64,000 nt of DNA from Rhodanobacter sp. C03 (GTDB lineage: Bacteria > Pseudomonadota > Gammaproteobacteria > Xanthomonadales > Rhodanobacteraceae). Numbering within the stretch: position 1 is the first letter of the stretch; every line of letters starts with the position of its first letter. Below the pieces are notes generated by a model. That model had not been told where the DNA came from. It searched no databases and saw only the letters and a list, made by a program, of their open reading frames with translations. Positions 29,306-39,208 of this stretch are shown here, piece by piece. The stretch covers positions 806,001 to 870,000 of the forward strand of contig NZ_MUNT01000006.1 of the NCBI RefSeq assembly GCF_002001175.1. Reading direction: 5' to 3'. The translations under genes and the position numbers were made by a program.

Positions 29306-29848
29306 ATGCCAACCATCATCAGCCATGCCGTCGTGCCTCTGTTGTTCGGTGCCGCCGCCGGACACCGCCGTATCAGCCGCCCCTTGCTGGCAGCTGGAGC
29401 GATTGCCGCGATGCTGCCGGATGCCGATGTGCTGGGCTTCAAACTGGGCATTGCCTATGCCGATGCGTTCGGTCATCGCGGTGCCTGCCATTCCGTCGCC
29501 TTCGCCTTGTTGCCTGCCCTACTCGCGGCGACGCTACACAAACCGCTACAGACATCAGCTTGGCGAGCTGCGACGTTCGTCGGCCTGTTGGCCGTATCGC
29601 ACCCCTTGCTGGATGCGCTTACCGATGGCGGGCTCGGAGTTGACTTGGCGCGGCCGCTCGATCAGCACCGGTTCTTTTTTCCATGGCGTCCAATCGAGGT
29701 CTCGCCGATTGGCGCACGGTTCTTCAGCATGCGTGGCTGGCAGGTGATCCAGTCCGAGATGGTCTGGGTCTGGCTCCCTGCCGCCCTGCTCGCATTGCCG
29801 CTATACCTGCTGCGGCGTCGATGGGATGCCGCCCCGCGCAAGCCCTGA
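29306..29848 (+). CDS. YdjM/DUF457 membrane-bound metal-dependent hydrolase
   Basis: 180-residue inner-membrane protein of the YdjM/DUF457 family, with predicted metal ligands in the membrane. The motifs are MPTIISHAV at the start, AMLPDADVL near residues 34-42, GHRGACHSVAF near 56-66, and SHPLLDALTDGGLG near 97-110. Several His/Asp residues (H7, D39, H57, H62, H98, D102) are conserved in the family. E. coli YdjM is LexA-regulated; whether that applies here is unknown. It lies between the MFS operon promoter and metG. Confidence 0.83.
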   Translation: MPTIISHAVVPLLFGAAAGHRRISRPLLAAGAIAAMLPDADVLGFKLGIAYADAFGHRGACHSVAFALLPALLAATLHKPLQTSAWRAATFVGLLAVSHPLLDALTDGGLGVDLARPLDQHRFFFPWRPIEVSPIGARFFSMRGWQVIQSEMVWVWLPAALLALPLYLLRRRWDAAPRKP

Positions 29849-29910
29849 GATACGGCCAGCCGCAGGCCCGCATGCAATAATGCGCAGTCATTCCGGAGTG
29901 CCTGTCTGCC

Positions 29911-32034
29911 ATGAGTCGTCGTCTGCTCGTCACCCACGCTTTGCCCTATGCCAATGGCCCGCTGCATCTGGGCCATATGCTTGGCTATATCCAGACGGAT
30001 ATCTGGGTGCGCGCGCAGCGGATGATGGGCAACGAAGTGCATTTCGTTGCTGCTGACGATGCCCACGGCACGCCGATCATGCTGGCCGCCGAAAAGGCCG
30101 GCATGACGCCAGAGGCGTTCATCGCCGGGATCCGCCAAGGCCATGAGGCCGACTTCGCGGATTTCCAATTCAGCTTCGACCACTACCACACCACGCATTC
30201 GGACGAGAACCGCGAGCTGGCCTCGCTGATCTACACGCGCCTGCGCGACAGCGGCTATATCGCCAAACGGAACATCAAGCAGCTGTTCGATCCCGAAAAG
30301 CAGATGTTCCTGCCGGATCGTTACATCAAGGGTGTATGCCCGAACTGCGGCACGCCGGATCAATACGGCGACAACTGCGAGAACTGCGGCGCCACCTACG
30401 CGCCGACCGACCTGATCAACCCGTATTCGGTGATGTCGGGCGCCACGCCTGTGTTGCGCGATTCGGAGCATTACTTCTTCGAGCTGAGCAAGTTCGAAGG
30501 ATTGCTGCGTGACTGGTTCGCCGGCAAATTCACCGGCGGCAAGCCGGTGGCGAATAGCGGTGTCGCGGCGAAGTTGCGGGAGTGGCTGGACGGTGGCCTG
30601 AAGGACTGGGACATCTCGCGTGATGCGCCCTACTTCGGCTTCCCTATACCCGATGCGCCGGGCAAGTTCTTCTACGTGTGGCTGGACGCGCCGGTTGGAT
30701 ATCTGGCCAGCTTCAAGGCGCTATGCGACCGCACCGGCCTGAAGTTCGATGACTTCCTCGGTCCCGACAGCACCGCCGAGATGCACCACTTCATCGGCAA
30801 GGACATCATCAACTTTCACGGCCTGTTCTGGCCGGCGATGCTGCACGGCGCGCGGTTCCGTACGCCCACCGCGTTGCACGTCAACGGTTACCTGACGGTG
30901 AACGGCGCGAAGATGTCCAAGTCGCGCGGCACCTTCATCCAGGCACGTACGTATCTCGACGCTGGGCTGCATCCGGAATTCCTGCGTTACTACTTCACCA
31001 CCATGCTCAGCGACGCGCCGGTCGATGTGGATCTCGATCTCAAGGCATTCGAGGAGCGCGTCAACTCGCACCTGGTCGGCAAGTGGGTGAACATCGCCAG
31101 CCGCACCGCCGGCTTCGTGCAAAAGTTCTTTGACGGCAAGCTGGCCGACCATTTCGATGCCGAAGAAGCCGCGCTGTGGCAAACCCTGCTTTCGCACTAC
31201 GACGGCATCGACCATCTGTACGAAGACGGCGAATTCGCCGAGGTCACACGGCGCTTCGTGCTGATGGCCGATCTGGTCAACGGCCACATCGCCGCCAAGG
31301 CGCCGTGGCTGATGGCCAAGGACGAAGCACAGCGCGACGCGCTGCATCAGGTGTGCTCGTTCGCGCTGGCGGCCTTCCGCGTGCTCGCTGGTCTGCTCAA
31401 GCCGGTGATGCCCGCCACCGTGGCCGCCGCCGAACAATTCCTCGCTGCGCCGATCACCAGTTTCGACGATGCCCGTCGCGAACTGCACGGCCACACCGTC
31501 AACGCGTTCGAGCCCTTGCTCGCCCGCATCGACCCCAAGCGCATCGAGGCGATGGTGGAAGCATCGAAGGAATCGCTTGGCGGTTCCGTTGCTGAAGCCA
31601 AACCCGCGCCTGCAAAAAAATCCAAGGAACCCGGCAAGACCATGAGCGAAGCAAGCAGCACTGCGAACGCCCCCGCCAGCGGTAACGCCGTCGATGGCAC
31701 GGCCATCATCGGCATCGACGATTTCGCCAAGCTCGACCTGCGCATCGGCAAGGTCATCACTTGCGAATTCGTTGACGGCTCCGACAAGCTGCTGCGCTTC
31801 GAACTGGATGCCGGCCCATTGGGCAAGCGACAGATCTTCTCCGGCATCCGCGCCGCCTACGGCGAACCGGAAAAACTGGTCGGCCGCAACGTGGTGTTCA
31901 TCGCCAACCTGGCGCCGCGCAAGATGCGCTTTGGCGTGTCCGAAGGCATGATCCTGTCGGCCAGCGACGGCGGCAGCGACCTTTTCTTGCTTGACGCCGA
32001 CAACGGCGTGACCGCTGGCGCAACGGTCAAATAG
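29911..32034 (+). CDS. metG: Methionyl-tRNA synthetase
   Basis: Charges tRNA(Met), for both initiation and elongation. The 707-residue product has the HIGH-type motif HLGH at residues 19-22 and the KMSKS motif at about 334-338. A zinc-binding insert CPNC...CENC lies near 143-160. A C-terminal EMAPII-like tRNA-binding domain ([12 protein letters not shown], from about residue 600) is joined by a lysine-rich linker, as in dimeric MetRS. A terminator follows it. Confidence 0.97.
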   Translation: MSRRLLVTHALPYANGPLHLGHMLGYIQTDIWVRAQRMMGNEVHFVAADDAHGTPIMLAAEKAGMTPEAFIAGIRQGHEADFADFQFSFDHYHTTHSDENRELASLIYTRLRDSGYIAKRNIKQLFDPEKQMFLPDRYIKGVCPNCGTPDQYGDNCENCGATYAPTDLINPYSVMSGATPVLRDSEHYFFELSKFEGLLRDWFAGKFTGGKPVANSGVAAKLREWLDGGLKDWDISRDAPYFGFPIPDAPGKFFYVWLDAPVGYLASFKALCDRTGLKFDDFLGPDSTAEMHHFIGKDIINFHGLFWPAMLHGARFRTPTALHVNGYLTVNGAKMSKSRGTFIQARTYLDAGLHPEFLRYYFTTMLSDAPVDVDLDLKAFEERVNSHLVGKWVNIASRTAGFVQKFFDGKLADHFDAEEAALWQTLLSHYDGIDHLYEDGEFAEVTRRFVLMADLVNGHIAAKAPWLMAKDEAQRDALHQVCSFALAAFRVLAGLLKPVMPATVAAAEQFLAAPITSFDDARRELHGHTVNAFEPLLARIDPKRIEAMVEASKESLGGSVAEAKPAPAKKSKEPGKTMSEASSTANAPASGNAVDGTAIIGIDDFAKLDLRIGKVITCEFVDGSDKLLRFELDAGPLGKRQIFSGIRAAYGEPEKLVGRNVVFIANLAPRKMRFGVSEGMILSASDGGSDLFLLDADNGVTAGATVK

Positions 32035-32047
32035 GCGATTCCTTCCA

Positions 32048-32085
32048 TAAAAAAACCTCCCGCTGCGAGGCGGGAGGTTTTTTTA
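32048..32085. terminator. Bidirectional rho-independent terminator
   Basis: AAAAAACCTCCCGC and GCGGGAGGTTTTTT form a 13 to 14-bp stem around a 6-nt loop, with A and T runs on either side. It lies between metG (plus) and the convergent clpP-like gene (minus). Confidence 0.9.
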
Positions 32086-32100
32086 TCCGATCAGATCAGC

Positions 32101-32712
32101 TCACACCAGTTCGCTGGCATTCGCGATGATCTTGCCCACCAACCCGTAAGCCTCGGCGGCTTCCGCGGACATCCAGTAATCGCGCTCGGTGTCCTTGGTC
32201 ACGCGCTCCACTGTCTGTCCGGTCTCGCGCGCGAAGATCTCGTTGAGGCGTTGGCGCATGCGGATGATCTCGCGTGCATGGATCTCGATCTCGCTGGCCG
32301 AACCGCCGGCGCCACCGGAGGGCTGGTGCAGCAGGAAGCGGGTATTGGGCAGGCTGAAGCGGTTCTCGCGCTTGGCCGCGGCATAGATCAAGGCACCCGC
32401 GCTGGCTACCCAGCCGGTACCGACGATGCGCACTTCAGGCTTCACGAACTTGATCATGTCGTAAATGGTGTCGCCTGATTCGACGTGGCCACCCTGGCTA
32501 TTGATGAAGATGGTGATCGGCTCGTCGCTCTCGTACTGCAGCGCCAGCATGCGCGCTGTAACGCGTTCGGCCAGCTTCTGGTCAATGCCGCCATAGATCA
32601 GGATGGTGCGCGCCTTGAACAGGCGATCCTCGATCTGCGGCGGCCGTTTTTCCGGCGTTACGGTTTCGGCTTCCTTGGCGAGCGAAGCCGGGGTGCGGTC
32701 GATGGAATGCAT
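32101..32712 (-). CDS. Orphan ClpP-like serine protease subunit
   Basis: 203-residue ClpP-family subunit. The triad is intact: Ser-104 (WVASAGA), His-129 (FLLHQPSGG) and Asp-178 (ERDYWMSAE). The IFINSQGG motif near residues 68-75 and the YGLV tail motif are also conserved. The active-site neighbourhood [20 protein letters not shown] differs from canonical ClpP (normally QAASMGAF), and there is no clpX beside it. It probably is a second ClpP paralogue or a stand-alone protease subunit. It is divergent from an RsxB-like ferredoxin gene. ATG 32712 is the reasonable start. Confidence 0.85.
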   Translation of the reverse strand: MHSIDRTPASLAKEAETVTPEKRPPQIEDRLFKARTILIYGGIDQKLAERVTARMLALQYESDEPITIFINSQGGHVESGDTIYDMIKFVKPEVRIVGTGWVASAGALIYAAAKRENRFSLPNTRFLLHQPSGGAGGSASEIEIHAREIIRMRQRLNEIFARETGQTVERVTKDTERDYWMSAEAAEAYGLVGKIIANASELV

Positions 32713-32866
32713 GCGTGGTTCCTTGATGATCGTGCCGAAGCACCGATGATGGCACTTCCATTCGGACCCGTGTTTGCGGCCGATGGTCTCCTTCATACGA
32801 GATGGCGACAAATGGCAACACTTCAAGCTGGGGATGCGCCGGCGGTTTGCGCGACAATGGGCCACT

Positions 32867-33505
32867 ATGACGTTGCATCCCTCCATGAATGATTCCGTTG
32901 CCAGCCTCGCCGACCGCATCGACGCGATCCTGCCGCAGACGCAGTGCGAGCAGTGCGGCTATCGCGGCTGCCGCCCGTATGCGGAAGCGATCGCGCATGG
33001 CGAAGCCGAGATCAACCAGTGCCCGCCGGGCGGCACGGCAGGCATCGAGAAGCTGGCCGCGCTGCTGCAACGGCCGCTACTGCCACTAAATCCCGAACAT
33101 GGCGTCGAGAAGCTGCGCACGCTGGCGCGCATCATCGAGGCCGACTGCATCGGCTGCACCAAGTGCATCCAGGCCTGCCCGGTCGATGCGATCGTCGGTG
33201 CGTCGAAGCTGATGCATACCGTGATCACTGACGACTGCACCGGCTGCGAACTGTGCGTGCCAGCCTGCCCGGTCGACTGCATCGTGCTGTTGCCGATGCC
33301 GGTCGAGCAGATCGATACGGCACATGCCGATGCGGCACGCGTGCATTTCCAGCGCCGTGAGGTTCGACTGGAACGTCAGCGCGTGCAACGCGAAGCCGAG
33401 CTGGCCGCACGCAAGGCGGCGGTAGACGCCACAGCCGGCCCGATCAATCCCGTGCTGGCGGCGCTGGCCCGCGCCAAGGCGAAGCAACAGGAGCCGAAGC
33501 CGTGA
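32867..33505 (+). CDS. RsxB/RnfB-like soluble ferredoxin
   Basis: 212-residue iron-sulfur protein of the RnfB/RsxB family. The N-terminal four-Cys [4Fe-4S] domain reads [16 protein letters not shown] with Cys-27, 30, 35 and 52. Two CxxCxxCxxxCP ferredoxin motifs ([16 protein letters not shown] and [16 protein letters not shown]) follow. It lacks the N-terminal membrane helix of E. coli RsxB, starting directly at [12 protein letters not shown], so it is predicted soluble. No other rsx/rnf genes are adjacent. It overlaps nth by GTGA. ATG 32885 is an alternative start. Confidence 0.88.
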   Translation: MTLHPSMNDSVASLADRIDAILPQTQCEQCGYRGCRPYAEAIAHGEAEINQCPPGGTAGIEKLAALLQRPLLPLNPEHGVEKLRTLARIIEADCIGCTKCIQACPVDAIVGASKLMHTVITDDCTGCELCVPACPVDCIVLLPMPVEQIDTAHADAARVHFQRREVRLERQRVQREAELAARKAAVDATAGPINPVLAALARAKAKQQEPKP

Positions 33506-34140
33506 AGCGCGCCGACGTGATCGACATGTTCACGCGATTGCGCGAACTCAACCCGCATCCGACCACCGAACTCGTCTACACCACGCCGTTCGAACTACTC
33601 GTTGCCGTGGTGCTGTCGGCACAGGCCACCGATGTCGGCGTGAACAAGGCGACGAAGAAACTCTATCCGGTAGCGAACACGCCGCAGGCGATTCTTGCTC
33701 TCGGTGAGGAAGGCCTGAAGCGCTACATCAGCACGATCGGCCTGTTCAATGCGAAGGCGAAGAACGTGATCGCGCTGTGCCGGCTCCTGATCGAGCAGCA
33801 CGCCGGCGAGGTGCCACATGACCGCGAAGCACTGGAAGCATTACCCGGTGTCGGTCGCAAGACCGCCAACGTGGTGCTCAACACGGCGTTCGGCGAACCG
33901 ACCATCGCGGTGGACACACATATCTTCCGCGTCGCCAACCGCACCGGGCTGGCACCGGGCAAGGACGTGCGCGCGGTCGAGGACAAGCTGGAGAAGGTGA
34001 TCCCCGCCGAGTTCAAGCAGGATGCCCATCACTGGCTGATCCTGCACGGCCGCTACGTGTGCAAGGCACGCAAGCCGGATTGCCCGCACTGCGCGATCCG
34101 CGACCTGTGCCGGTACAAGGACAAGACGCTGGCCGACTGA
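33502..34140 (+). CDS. nth: Endonuclease III
   Basis: DNA glycosylase/AP-lyase removing oxidised pyrimidines in base excision repair. The 212-residue protein has the helix-hairpin-helix [12 protein letters not shown], catalytic Lys-120 and Asp-138 (VDTHIFR), and the [4Fe-4S] ligands Cys-187, 194, 197 and 203. These positions match the E. coli enzyme. It starts with GTG overlapping the RsxB-like stop, so it is translationally coupled. Confidence 0.97.
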   Translation: MKRADVIDMFTRLRELNPHPTTELVYTTPFELLVAVVLSAQATDVGVNKATKKLYPVANTPQAILALGEEGLKRYISTIGLFNAKAKNVIALCRLLIEQHAGEVPHDREALEALPGVGRKTANVVLNTAFGEPTIAVDTHIFRVANRTGLAPGKDVRAVEDKLEKVIPAEFKQDAHHWLILHGRYVCKARKPDCPHCAIRDLCRYKDKTLAD

Positions 34141-34152
34141 ATCAGGCAGCCA

Positions 34153-34761
34153 TCAGGCCGGCAGCTGCGCCCGCTCCAGCGCTGCGATGTGGCGTTCCAG
34201 CCGCGGTCCCAGGTAGCAATGTGAGCCGCAGGGCAACAAACCGACCTCACCGAATTCGCGCAGATACCAGGCCGGGGCGCGCGACACGAAACCGTGGTGG
34301 TCGCCGGCCACATCATCGCGACTGGTGAACACCTCCAGGAACGCCACGCCGTCGAGCATCTCGCCAATACCCTGCAGCCCGGCACGGATCTCGGCCGGCT
34401 TCAGATAATGCAGCACGTCAGTGCAAACGATCAGGTCGAAGCGGGTATCGAAGCGCAACTGTTCGAGCTGGCCGAAACGCGCCAGGCCGATGTTGCGGCT
34501 GCGGCCATAGCGCGCCACCACGTATTCGCTGGCATCCAGACCGCGATAGGCGATGTCCGGCCGCAATGCGCGCAGCGGCGCCCGCCAGGTGGCCTCGCCG
34601 CAGCCGACATCGAGCACGTTGCGGATCGGCCGACCGAGGTAGTACTCCGCCTGAGCCACCACCATCGCTACCTTGCGCTTCAGTTCGGTCGGCGAACCGA
34701 CCGCGTGTTTAGGATCGCGGTACCACTTGTCGAAATAGTCGCGATCATAGGTCTTGGGCAT
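34153..34761 (-). CDS. Class I SAM-dependent methyltransferase
   Basis: 202-residue methyltransferase. The SAM motif I is NVLDVGCGEATWRAPL near residues 48-60, motif II lies near YRGLDASEYV, and motif IV is DLIVCTDVLHYL. The substrate is unknown; it starts with a Tyr/Asp/Lys-rich N-terminus (MPKTYDRDYFDKWY). ATG 34761 was chosen because an upstream extension adds low-quality sequence. It is convergent with nth, with a 13-nt gap. Confidence 0.85.
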   Translation of the reverse strand: MPKTYDRDYFDKWYRDPKHAVGSPTELKRKVAMVVAQAEYYLGRPIRNVLDVGCGEATWRAPLRALRPDIAYRGLDASEYVVARYGRSRNIGLARFGQLEQLRFDTRFDLIVCTDVLHYLKPAEIRAGLQGIGEMLDGVAFLEVFTSRDDVAGDHHGFVSRAPAWYLREFGEVGLLPCGSHCYLGPRLERHIAALERAQLPA

Positions 34762-34922
34762 GGCAGGCTCCGGCGGGTGTCGCATGGTAACCGCCGTCGC
34801 GTGCGATGGGCACTTCGGCTGAATCGCGCCCGAATCTGGGTTATCCGTCACGTTGCGGCAGTCATCGAAACGGCACCCCATGCGTTAAGACTACGCAACA
34901 CCCATCACCGGAGTACGGACGC

Positions 34923-36530
34923 ATGCCCGCCGCCGCCCCGTTTCGCTGCCGTACGCTGGTCCTCGGCTTGCTGTTGACGCTGGCTCCCGCACTGGCTTGT
35001 GCCGGCGACGGGAACCCGCCGAGCCGGATGCCTACCACGACAGTCACAGCGAAGCTGGACGGCCTGCGGCTGGGCGACATCGCCTGGCTGCGTCGCGACA
35101 GCTTCGGTCTCGACAGTGCCACGCTGGCGCGCTACCGCGAACTGGGCCGCACGCGCTTCCTCGATGAGCAGTTGGCCGGTGGCGACGACAACCTGCCGCC
35201 GCAGGTCGCCGCGCAGATCAATAACCTGACTGTCATCAGCACGCCGCTGGCGCAGCAGCTAGCCGACTACCAGGAGCGTGCGCAGCAGTTCAAACAGGCA
35301 CCGGCTGGTCCGGCCAAGGACGCCGCGAAGACCGCGTTCCAGCAGTACCGCCGCGACATCTACCAGCAGGCCGCACAGGCTGAGATGCTGCACGCGATCT
35401 ACGGTGGCGACCAGTTGAAAGAGCAACTGGTGTGGTTCTGGCTCAACCACTTCAGCGTATATGCGGAGAAAGGACCGGTACGCCTGTTCACTGCCGACTA
35501 CGAGGAGCACGTAATCCGCCCGCATGCGCTGGGCAAGTTCAAGGATCTGGTCATGGCCACGCTGCAGAGCCCGGCCATGCTGGAGTTCCTCGACAACGTG
35601 CACAACGTCAAGGACAAGACCAATGAGAACTACGCGCGGGAGTTGATGGAACTGCATACGCTGGGTGTGAACTCCGGCTACACCCAGCAGGACGTGCAAC
35701 AGCTGATGCGCATCCTCACCGGCGCCGGCCTGCTGCCGGCAAAGCCGGCCGCGCGCCGGAATCTGTTCGCCCGGGCACGACCTGGCCTGGTGCGCGACGG
35801 CCTGTTCGTGTTCAACCCGAACCAGCACGATTTCGGCGACAAGAATTTCCTCGGCCAGACCATCAAGGGCAGCGGCTACGACGAGATCGCCGAGGCCGTG
35901 GATCTGATCGTGCGCCAGCCCGCCTGCGCGCACTTCATCTCGCAGCAGCTTGCCACCTACTTCATCGCCGACCAGCCGCCGGCATCGCTGGTCGATGCGA
36001 TGGCGAACACGTTCCGGCGCACCGACGGCGATATCGCCGCGGTCATGCGCACGATGCTGCTGTCGCCGCAAGCGGCCGCCCTCGACGAACACAAGTTCAA
36101 GGACCCGATGCGCTTCCTGGTCTCGGCGATGCGGTTTACCTACGACGGCGAAACGATTCCGAACGCGGTGCCGCTGGTGAACTGGCTGAGACAGATGGAC
36201 GAGCCGCTGTACGGCCGCATCACGCCCGATGGCTGGCCGCTGGATTCGACCAGCTGGACGGGCTCGGGCCAGATGAGCAAACGCTTCGACTTCGCCCGCG
36301 TAATCGGCAGCGGACGCAACCGGCTGTTCATCGACAACAGCGATCCTGCACTGCCCGGTACTCCTGCGAATCCGCCGCGGGATGCGCCCGCCTTGCGCGA
36401 CTCGGCGCTGTACCGTGATGCGGTCGCGCAAGAACTGTCCGTCGCCACCAGCAACGCGCTGAACCAGGCCAAGTCACCGACGGAGTGGAATACGTTCCTG
36501 CTGTCGTCGCCCGATTTCAACTACCGCTGA
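34923..36530 (+). CDS. DUF1800 family exported protein
   Basis: 535-residue protein with a signal peptide (residues 1-27, cut near ACAGD). The mature part matches DUF1800. It has the WLNHFSVY motif near residue 180, the NYARELMELHTLGV block near 240-253, and a long GYT...LT region. It is followed 53 nt later by a DUF1501 gene, the classic pair of unknown function. Both are exported, which fits a periplasmic assembly or modification role; no function is proven. Confidence 0.88.
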   Translation: MPAAAPFRCRTLVLGLLLTLAPALACAGDGNPPSRMPTTTVTAKLDGLRLGDIAWLRRDSFGLDSATLARYRELGRTRFLDEQLAGGDDNLPPQVAAQINNLTVISTPLAQQLADYQERAQQFKQAPAGPAKDAAKTAFQQYRRDIYQQAAQAEMLHAIYGGDQLKEQLVWFWLNHFSVYAEKGPVRLFTADYEEHVIRPHALGKFKDLVMATLQSPAMLEFLDNVHNVKDKTNENYARELMELHTLGVNSGYTQQDVQQLMRILTGAGLLPAKPAARRNLFARARPGLVRDGLFVFNPNQHDFGDKNFLGQTIKGSGYDEIAEAVDLIVRQPACAHFISQQLATYFIADQPPASLVDAMANTFRRTDGDIAAVMRTMLLSPQAAALDEHKFKDPMRFLVSAMRFTYDGETIPNAVPLVNWLRQMDEPLYGRITPDGWPLDSTSWTGSGQMSKRFDFARVIGSGRNRLFIDNSDPALPGTPANPPRDAPALRDSALYRDAVAQELSVATSNALNQAKSPTEWNTFLLSSPDFNYR

Positions 36531-36583
36531 CGTTCTCCCCCTGCCTGCATGGACGAGCTTGCCGACCATCACCGAGGTGCTCC

Positions 36584-37786
36584 ATGAATCGCCGCGAATT
36601 CCTGCTTGCCGCCGCCAGTGCCACCGCTGCGTTGCCGGCCCTGTCGTTCTCCGGAAAATTGTTCGCCACGCCGACCACTGCACCGCGCTTTCTGCTGGTG
36701 TTCCTGCGCGGTGGCTACGACTGCAACAACCTGCTGGTGCCCCACAGCAGCGACTTCTATTACGAATCGCGGCCGACGCTGGCGATCGCCAGGCCGGATG
36801 GCGGCAACCCGGACAGCGCGATCGCACTGGATGCAAACTGGGGACTCAACCCGGTGCTGCGCGACTCGATCTATCCATTTTGGCAGCGCAAGCAGATCGC
36901 GTTCGTGCCGTTCGCCGGCACCGATGACCTGTCGCGCAGCCATTTCGAGACGCAGGACAATATCGAGTCCGGCGAGCCTACCGCCCAACGCGGCAATTTC
37001 CGTTCCGGCTTTCTCGCGCGGCTGTCCAGCACCCTGCCCAATGTGCCGCCGATCGCGTTCACCAATTCGCTGCCGCTGAGTTTCCAGGGCGCTGGCCATG
37101 ACATTCCCAATATCTCGCTGAAAGGTGATACCAAGCCGCATTTCGACGCGCGCCAATCGGCGATCCTCACCCAGATGTATCAGGGCACTTCATTGGCCGC
37201 CGCTACTGCGGACGGCCTGGCGCTGCCGAACACCGTCTCGCAGGATCTGCGCGATGAAATGGTTCACGCCAGCCGCGGCGCACCGAGCGCGAAAGGCTTT
37301 GCCAGCGAGACGCAGCGCATCGCCACGCTGATGCGCGATCGCTACCGGCTCGGTTTCATCGACGTAGGCGGCTGGGATACCCACGTGAACCAGGGCAGCA
37401 TCACCGGCGGCCTGGCCAACAACCTGCGCAATCTCGGTGACGGCCTTGCCGCCTACGCCGACGCACTCGGCGACGAGTGGAACAACACCGTGGTGGTGGT
37501 GGTTTCCGAGTTCGGTCGCACCTTCCGCGAGAACGGCAACAAGGGCACCGACCACGGCCACGGTACCGTGCACTGGGTACTCGGCGGCAAGGTCAACGGC
37601 GGCCGGATCGCCGGCGAGCAGATTGCCGTCAACCAACAGAACCTGCTGCAGAACCGCGACTATCCCGTGCTCAACAATTACCGCGATGTGCTTGGCGGCA
37701 TGCTCGGACGTGTGTGGAACCTGTCAGGCAAACAATTGCAGACCGTGTTCCCGGGCGCGCAGCCACGCGATCTGCAGCTGGTTTGA
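36584..37786 (+). CDS. DUF1501 family Tat-exported protein
   Basis: 400-residue protein with a twin-arginine signal (MNRREFLLAAAS). The DUF1501 segments include RFLLVFLRGGYDCNNLLVPH near residues 35-55 and DVGGWDTHVNQG near 265. The C-terminal motifs are VVSEFGRTFRENG and GTDHGHG. DUF1501 is related to the alkaline-phosphatase/sulfatase fold. Paired with the DUF1800 gene upstream and probably co-transcribed. Confidence 0.9.
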   Translation: MNRREFLLAAASATAALPALSFSGKLFATPTTAPRFLLVFLRGGYDCNNLLVPHSSDFYYESRPTLAIARPDGGNPDSAIALDANWGLNPVLRDSIYPFWQRKQIAFVPFAGTDDLSRSHFETQDNIESGEPTAQRGNFRSGFLARLSSTLPNVPPIAFTNSLPLSFQGAGHDIPNISLKGDTKPHFDARQSAILTQMYQGTSLAAATADGLALPNTVSQDLRDEMVHASRGAPSAKGFASETQRIATLMRDRYRLGFIDVGGWDTHVNQGSITGGLANNLRNLGDGLAAYADALGDEWNNTVVVVVSEFGRTFRENGNKGTDHGHGTVHWVLGGKVNGGRIAGEQIAVNQQNLLQNRDYPVLNNYRDVLGGMLGRVWNLSGKQLQTVFPGAQPRDLQLV

Positions 37787-37794
37787 GGCAACAC

Positions 37795-38697
37795 TCACGC
37801 CACCGTACTGGGTACCAGCAGGTGCTTGGCGATCTGTCCGTGCAGGCGGCCGATGCCGCGTACCAGATGCAAGGTGGCGAACAGCAGCACGATGCCAACA
37901 AGAGAGAGCGCAATGGTGCCAGCCCACCCCGGGCCGTAATAGCTGAAACCATCGACATCCATGTTGATCACGTTGAAACCGAAGGCCTTGACGAAGGGCG
38001 AACCAATGAAGGCCAGTGACACACTCAGCAGTGTCACCGCGATGGTGAAGTAGATGATGCCCAGCGGCAGCATCAGCAGCATGTAGAACAACGTGCCCCA
38101 GGTACGGCCGTCAGTGAACATCGCGCCGATGCGCTTCAGCAGCGGCTGCCCTTGCTGCGACGGATACGGTGGGCGGCGCGGCATGCGCACACCCAGCATG
38201 GTTTCCACGATGCGCCCCTCCAGCAGCGAAAGGCCGCGCACGCTGCCAAGGAACAGCAGGAAGAACGGGATGCCGATGACCAGGAATGACAAACCGGCCG
38301 AAAGCGACAGGCCAGTCACCGCCCAGGTGAAATAGAAGATCCCGGTGACCAGCGCCAGCAACAGGTAGAACAACGCGCCGTAAGTATGTGGATCAGCCGC
38401 GACGCCGAAGAATCGTCCCAGCACCGAATGGCGTTGCGGCGACGGCGGCGGTCGGATCGCGCGCTGGATCCTGATTTCCTGGTCACGGTAGATGTCCGCC
38501 ACTTCGTCCGGTGCGCCGTAGCTGCCAACTACATGTTCCAGCATCGCCGCTTCATCGCGACCAGGCTGGTCAGCCAGTTCGGCACGCAGATGTTCCTCGG
38601 CGTCGTACAACGCATCCTGGACCAAGGCCGGATCGGCGCCGCGCAAGGCAGCACGAAGCTGTTCCAGATATTCATTGATCGTGCGTGGCGCGTTCAT
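37795..38697 (-). CDS. HAAS/DUF1700-type membrane sensor protein
   Basis: 300-residue membrane protein. An N-terminal helical HAAS-type domain covers residues 1-75 (INEYLEQLRAALRGADPALVQDALYDAEEHL). Six hydrophobic helices in two groups follow (about 110-165 and 215-290). This layout is typical of proteins paired with PadR repressors. It overlaps the PadR stop by one base (TAATG), so the pair is coupled. The likely job is sensing envelope or membrane conditions and controlling PadR. Confidence 0.83.
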   Translation of the reverse strand: MNAPRTINEYLEQLRAALRGADPALVQDALYDAEEHLRAELADQPGRDEAAMLEHVVGSYGAPDEVADIYRDQEIRIQRAIRPPPSPQRHSVLGRFFGVAADPHTYGALFYLLLALVTGIFYFTWAVTGLSLSAGLSFLVIGIPFFLLFLGSVRGLSLLEGRIVETMLGVRMPRRPPYPSQQGQPLLKRIGAMFTDGRTWGTLFYMLLMLPLGIIYFTIAVTLLSVSLAFIGSPFVKAFGFNVINMDVDGFSYYGPGWAGTIALSLVGIVLLFATLHLVRGIGRLHGQIAKHLLVPSTVA

Positions 38698-39059
38698 TAC
38701 ACCCCTCCTTGCAAGACGTTATCGACGGAATCACGGGTCGCGGTCCAGGCCGCCACCCACTCGCGCAACACTTCGCGCCCCGGTTTGGTGATGCGGTAAT
38801 AGCGGCGTGGCGGCCCGCTGACCGATGGCTCGACTTCACTGCCCAGCAGTCCTGCTGCTTCCAGATTGCGCAATACGGGATACAGCGCGCTCTGCTTGCC
38901 AGCCAGCACGCCCTCACCCACTTCTTCCAGTCGTTTGGCGATCTGGTAGCCGTACATCGGCTGGCGCGACTGGCCGAGCACCGCCAGCAGCACCAGCGAC
39001 ACGGTGCCGCTGGAAAGCTCCTTCTGGAACTTCTTCAACTGGCTGGCATTGTCTTCCAT
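38697..39059 (-). CDS. PadR family transcriptional regulator
   Basis: 120-residue PadR-type winged-helix repressor. Key segments are VSLVLLAVLGQSRQPMYGYQI near residues 20-40, SALYPVLRNLEAAGL near 58-72, and RRYYRITKPGREVL near 85-98. Coupled to the HAAS membrane gene. The promoter just upstream carries repeats that could be its own operator. Confidence 0.9.
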   Translation of the reverse strand: MEDNASQLKKFQKELSSGTVSLVLLAVLGQSRQPMYGYQIAKRLEEVGEGVLAGKQSALYPVLRNLEAAGLLGSEVEPSVSGPPRRYYRITKPGREVLREWVAAWTATRDSVDNVLQGGV

Positions 39060-39089
39060 TCACTCACCCGCACTGCCGCTTAGACTTGA

Positions 39090-39118
39090 GTGAACTATAG
39101 TGTGAACTTGATACTAGT
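39090..39118 (-). promoter_or_regulatory. Candidate PadR promoter/operator
   Basis: On the plus strand GTGAACT is repeated at 39090-39096 and 39102-39108, 12 nt apart. The palindrome ACTATAGT lies at 39094-39101 and ACTAGT at 39113-39118. On the minus strand TATAGT would serve as the -10 of padR, with no strong -35. The repeats around the -10 fit autorepression by PadR. Confidence 0.4.
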
Positions 39119-39208
39119 GCATGGGCCTGAAGTCATGCCTCTGGCAATTCGGCACCCGGGCTCTGCTAAGTTGCCTTTCTGCCGATCAATCGCCTGAAGG
39201 GGTACCGC

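Noticed and set aside
30721..31494. Minus-strand open frame inside metG.
   Set aside because: Antisense of a well-conserved synthetase, low-complexity and without a ribosome-binding site.
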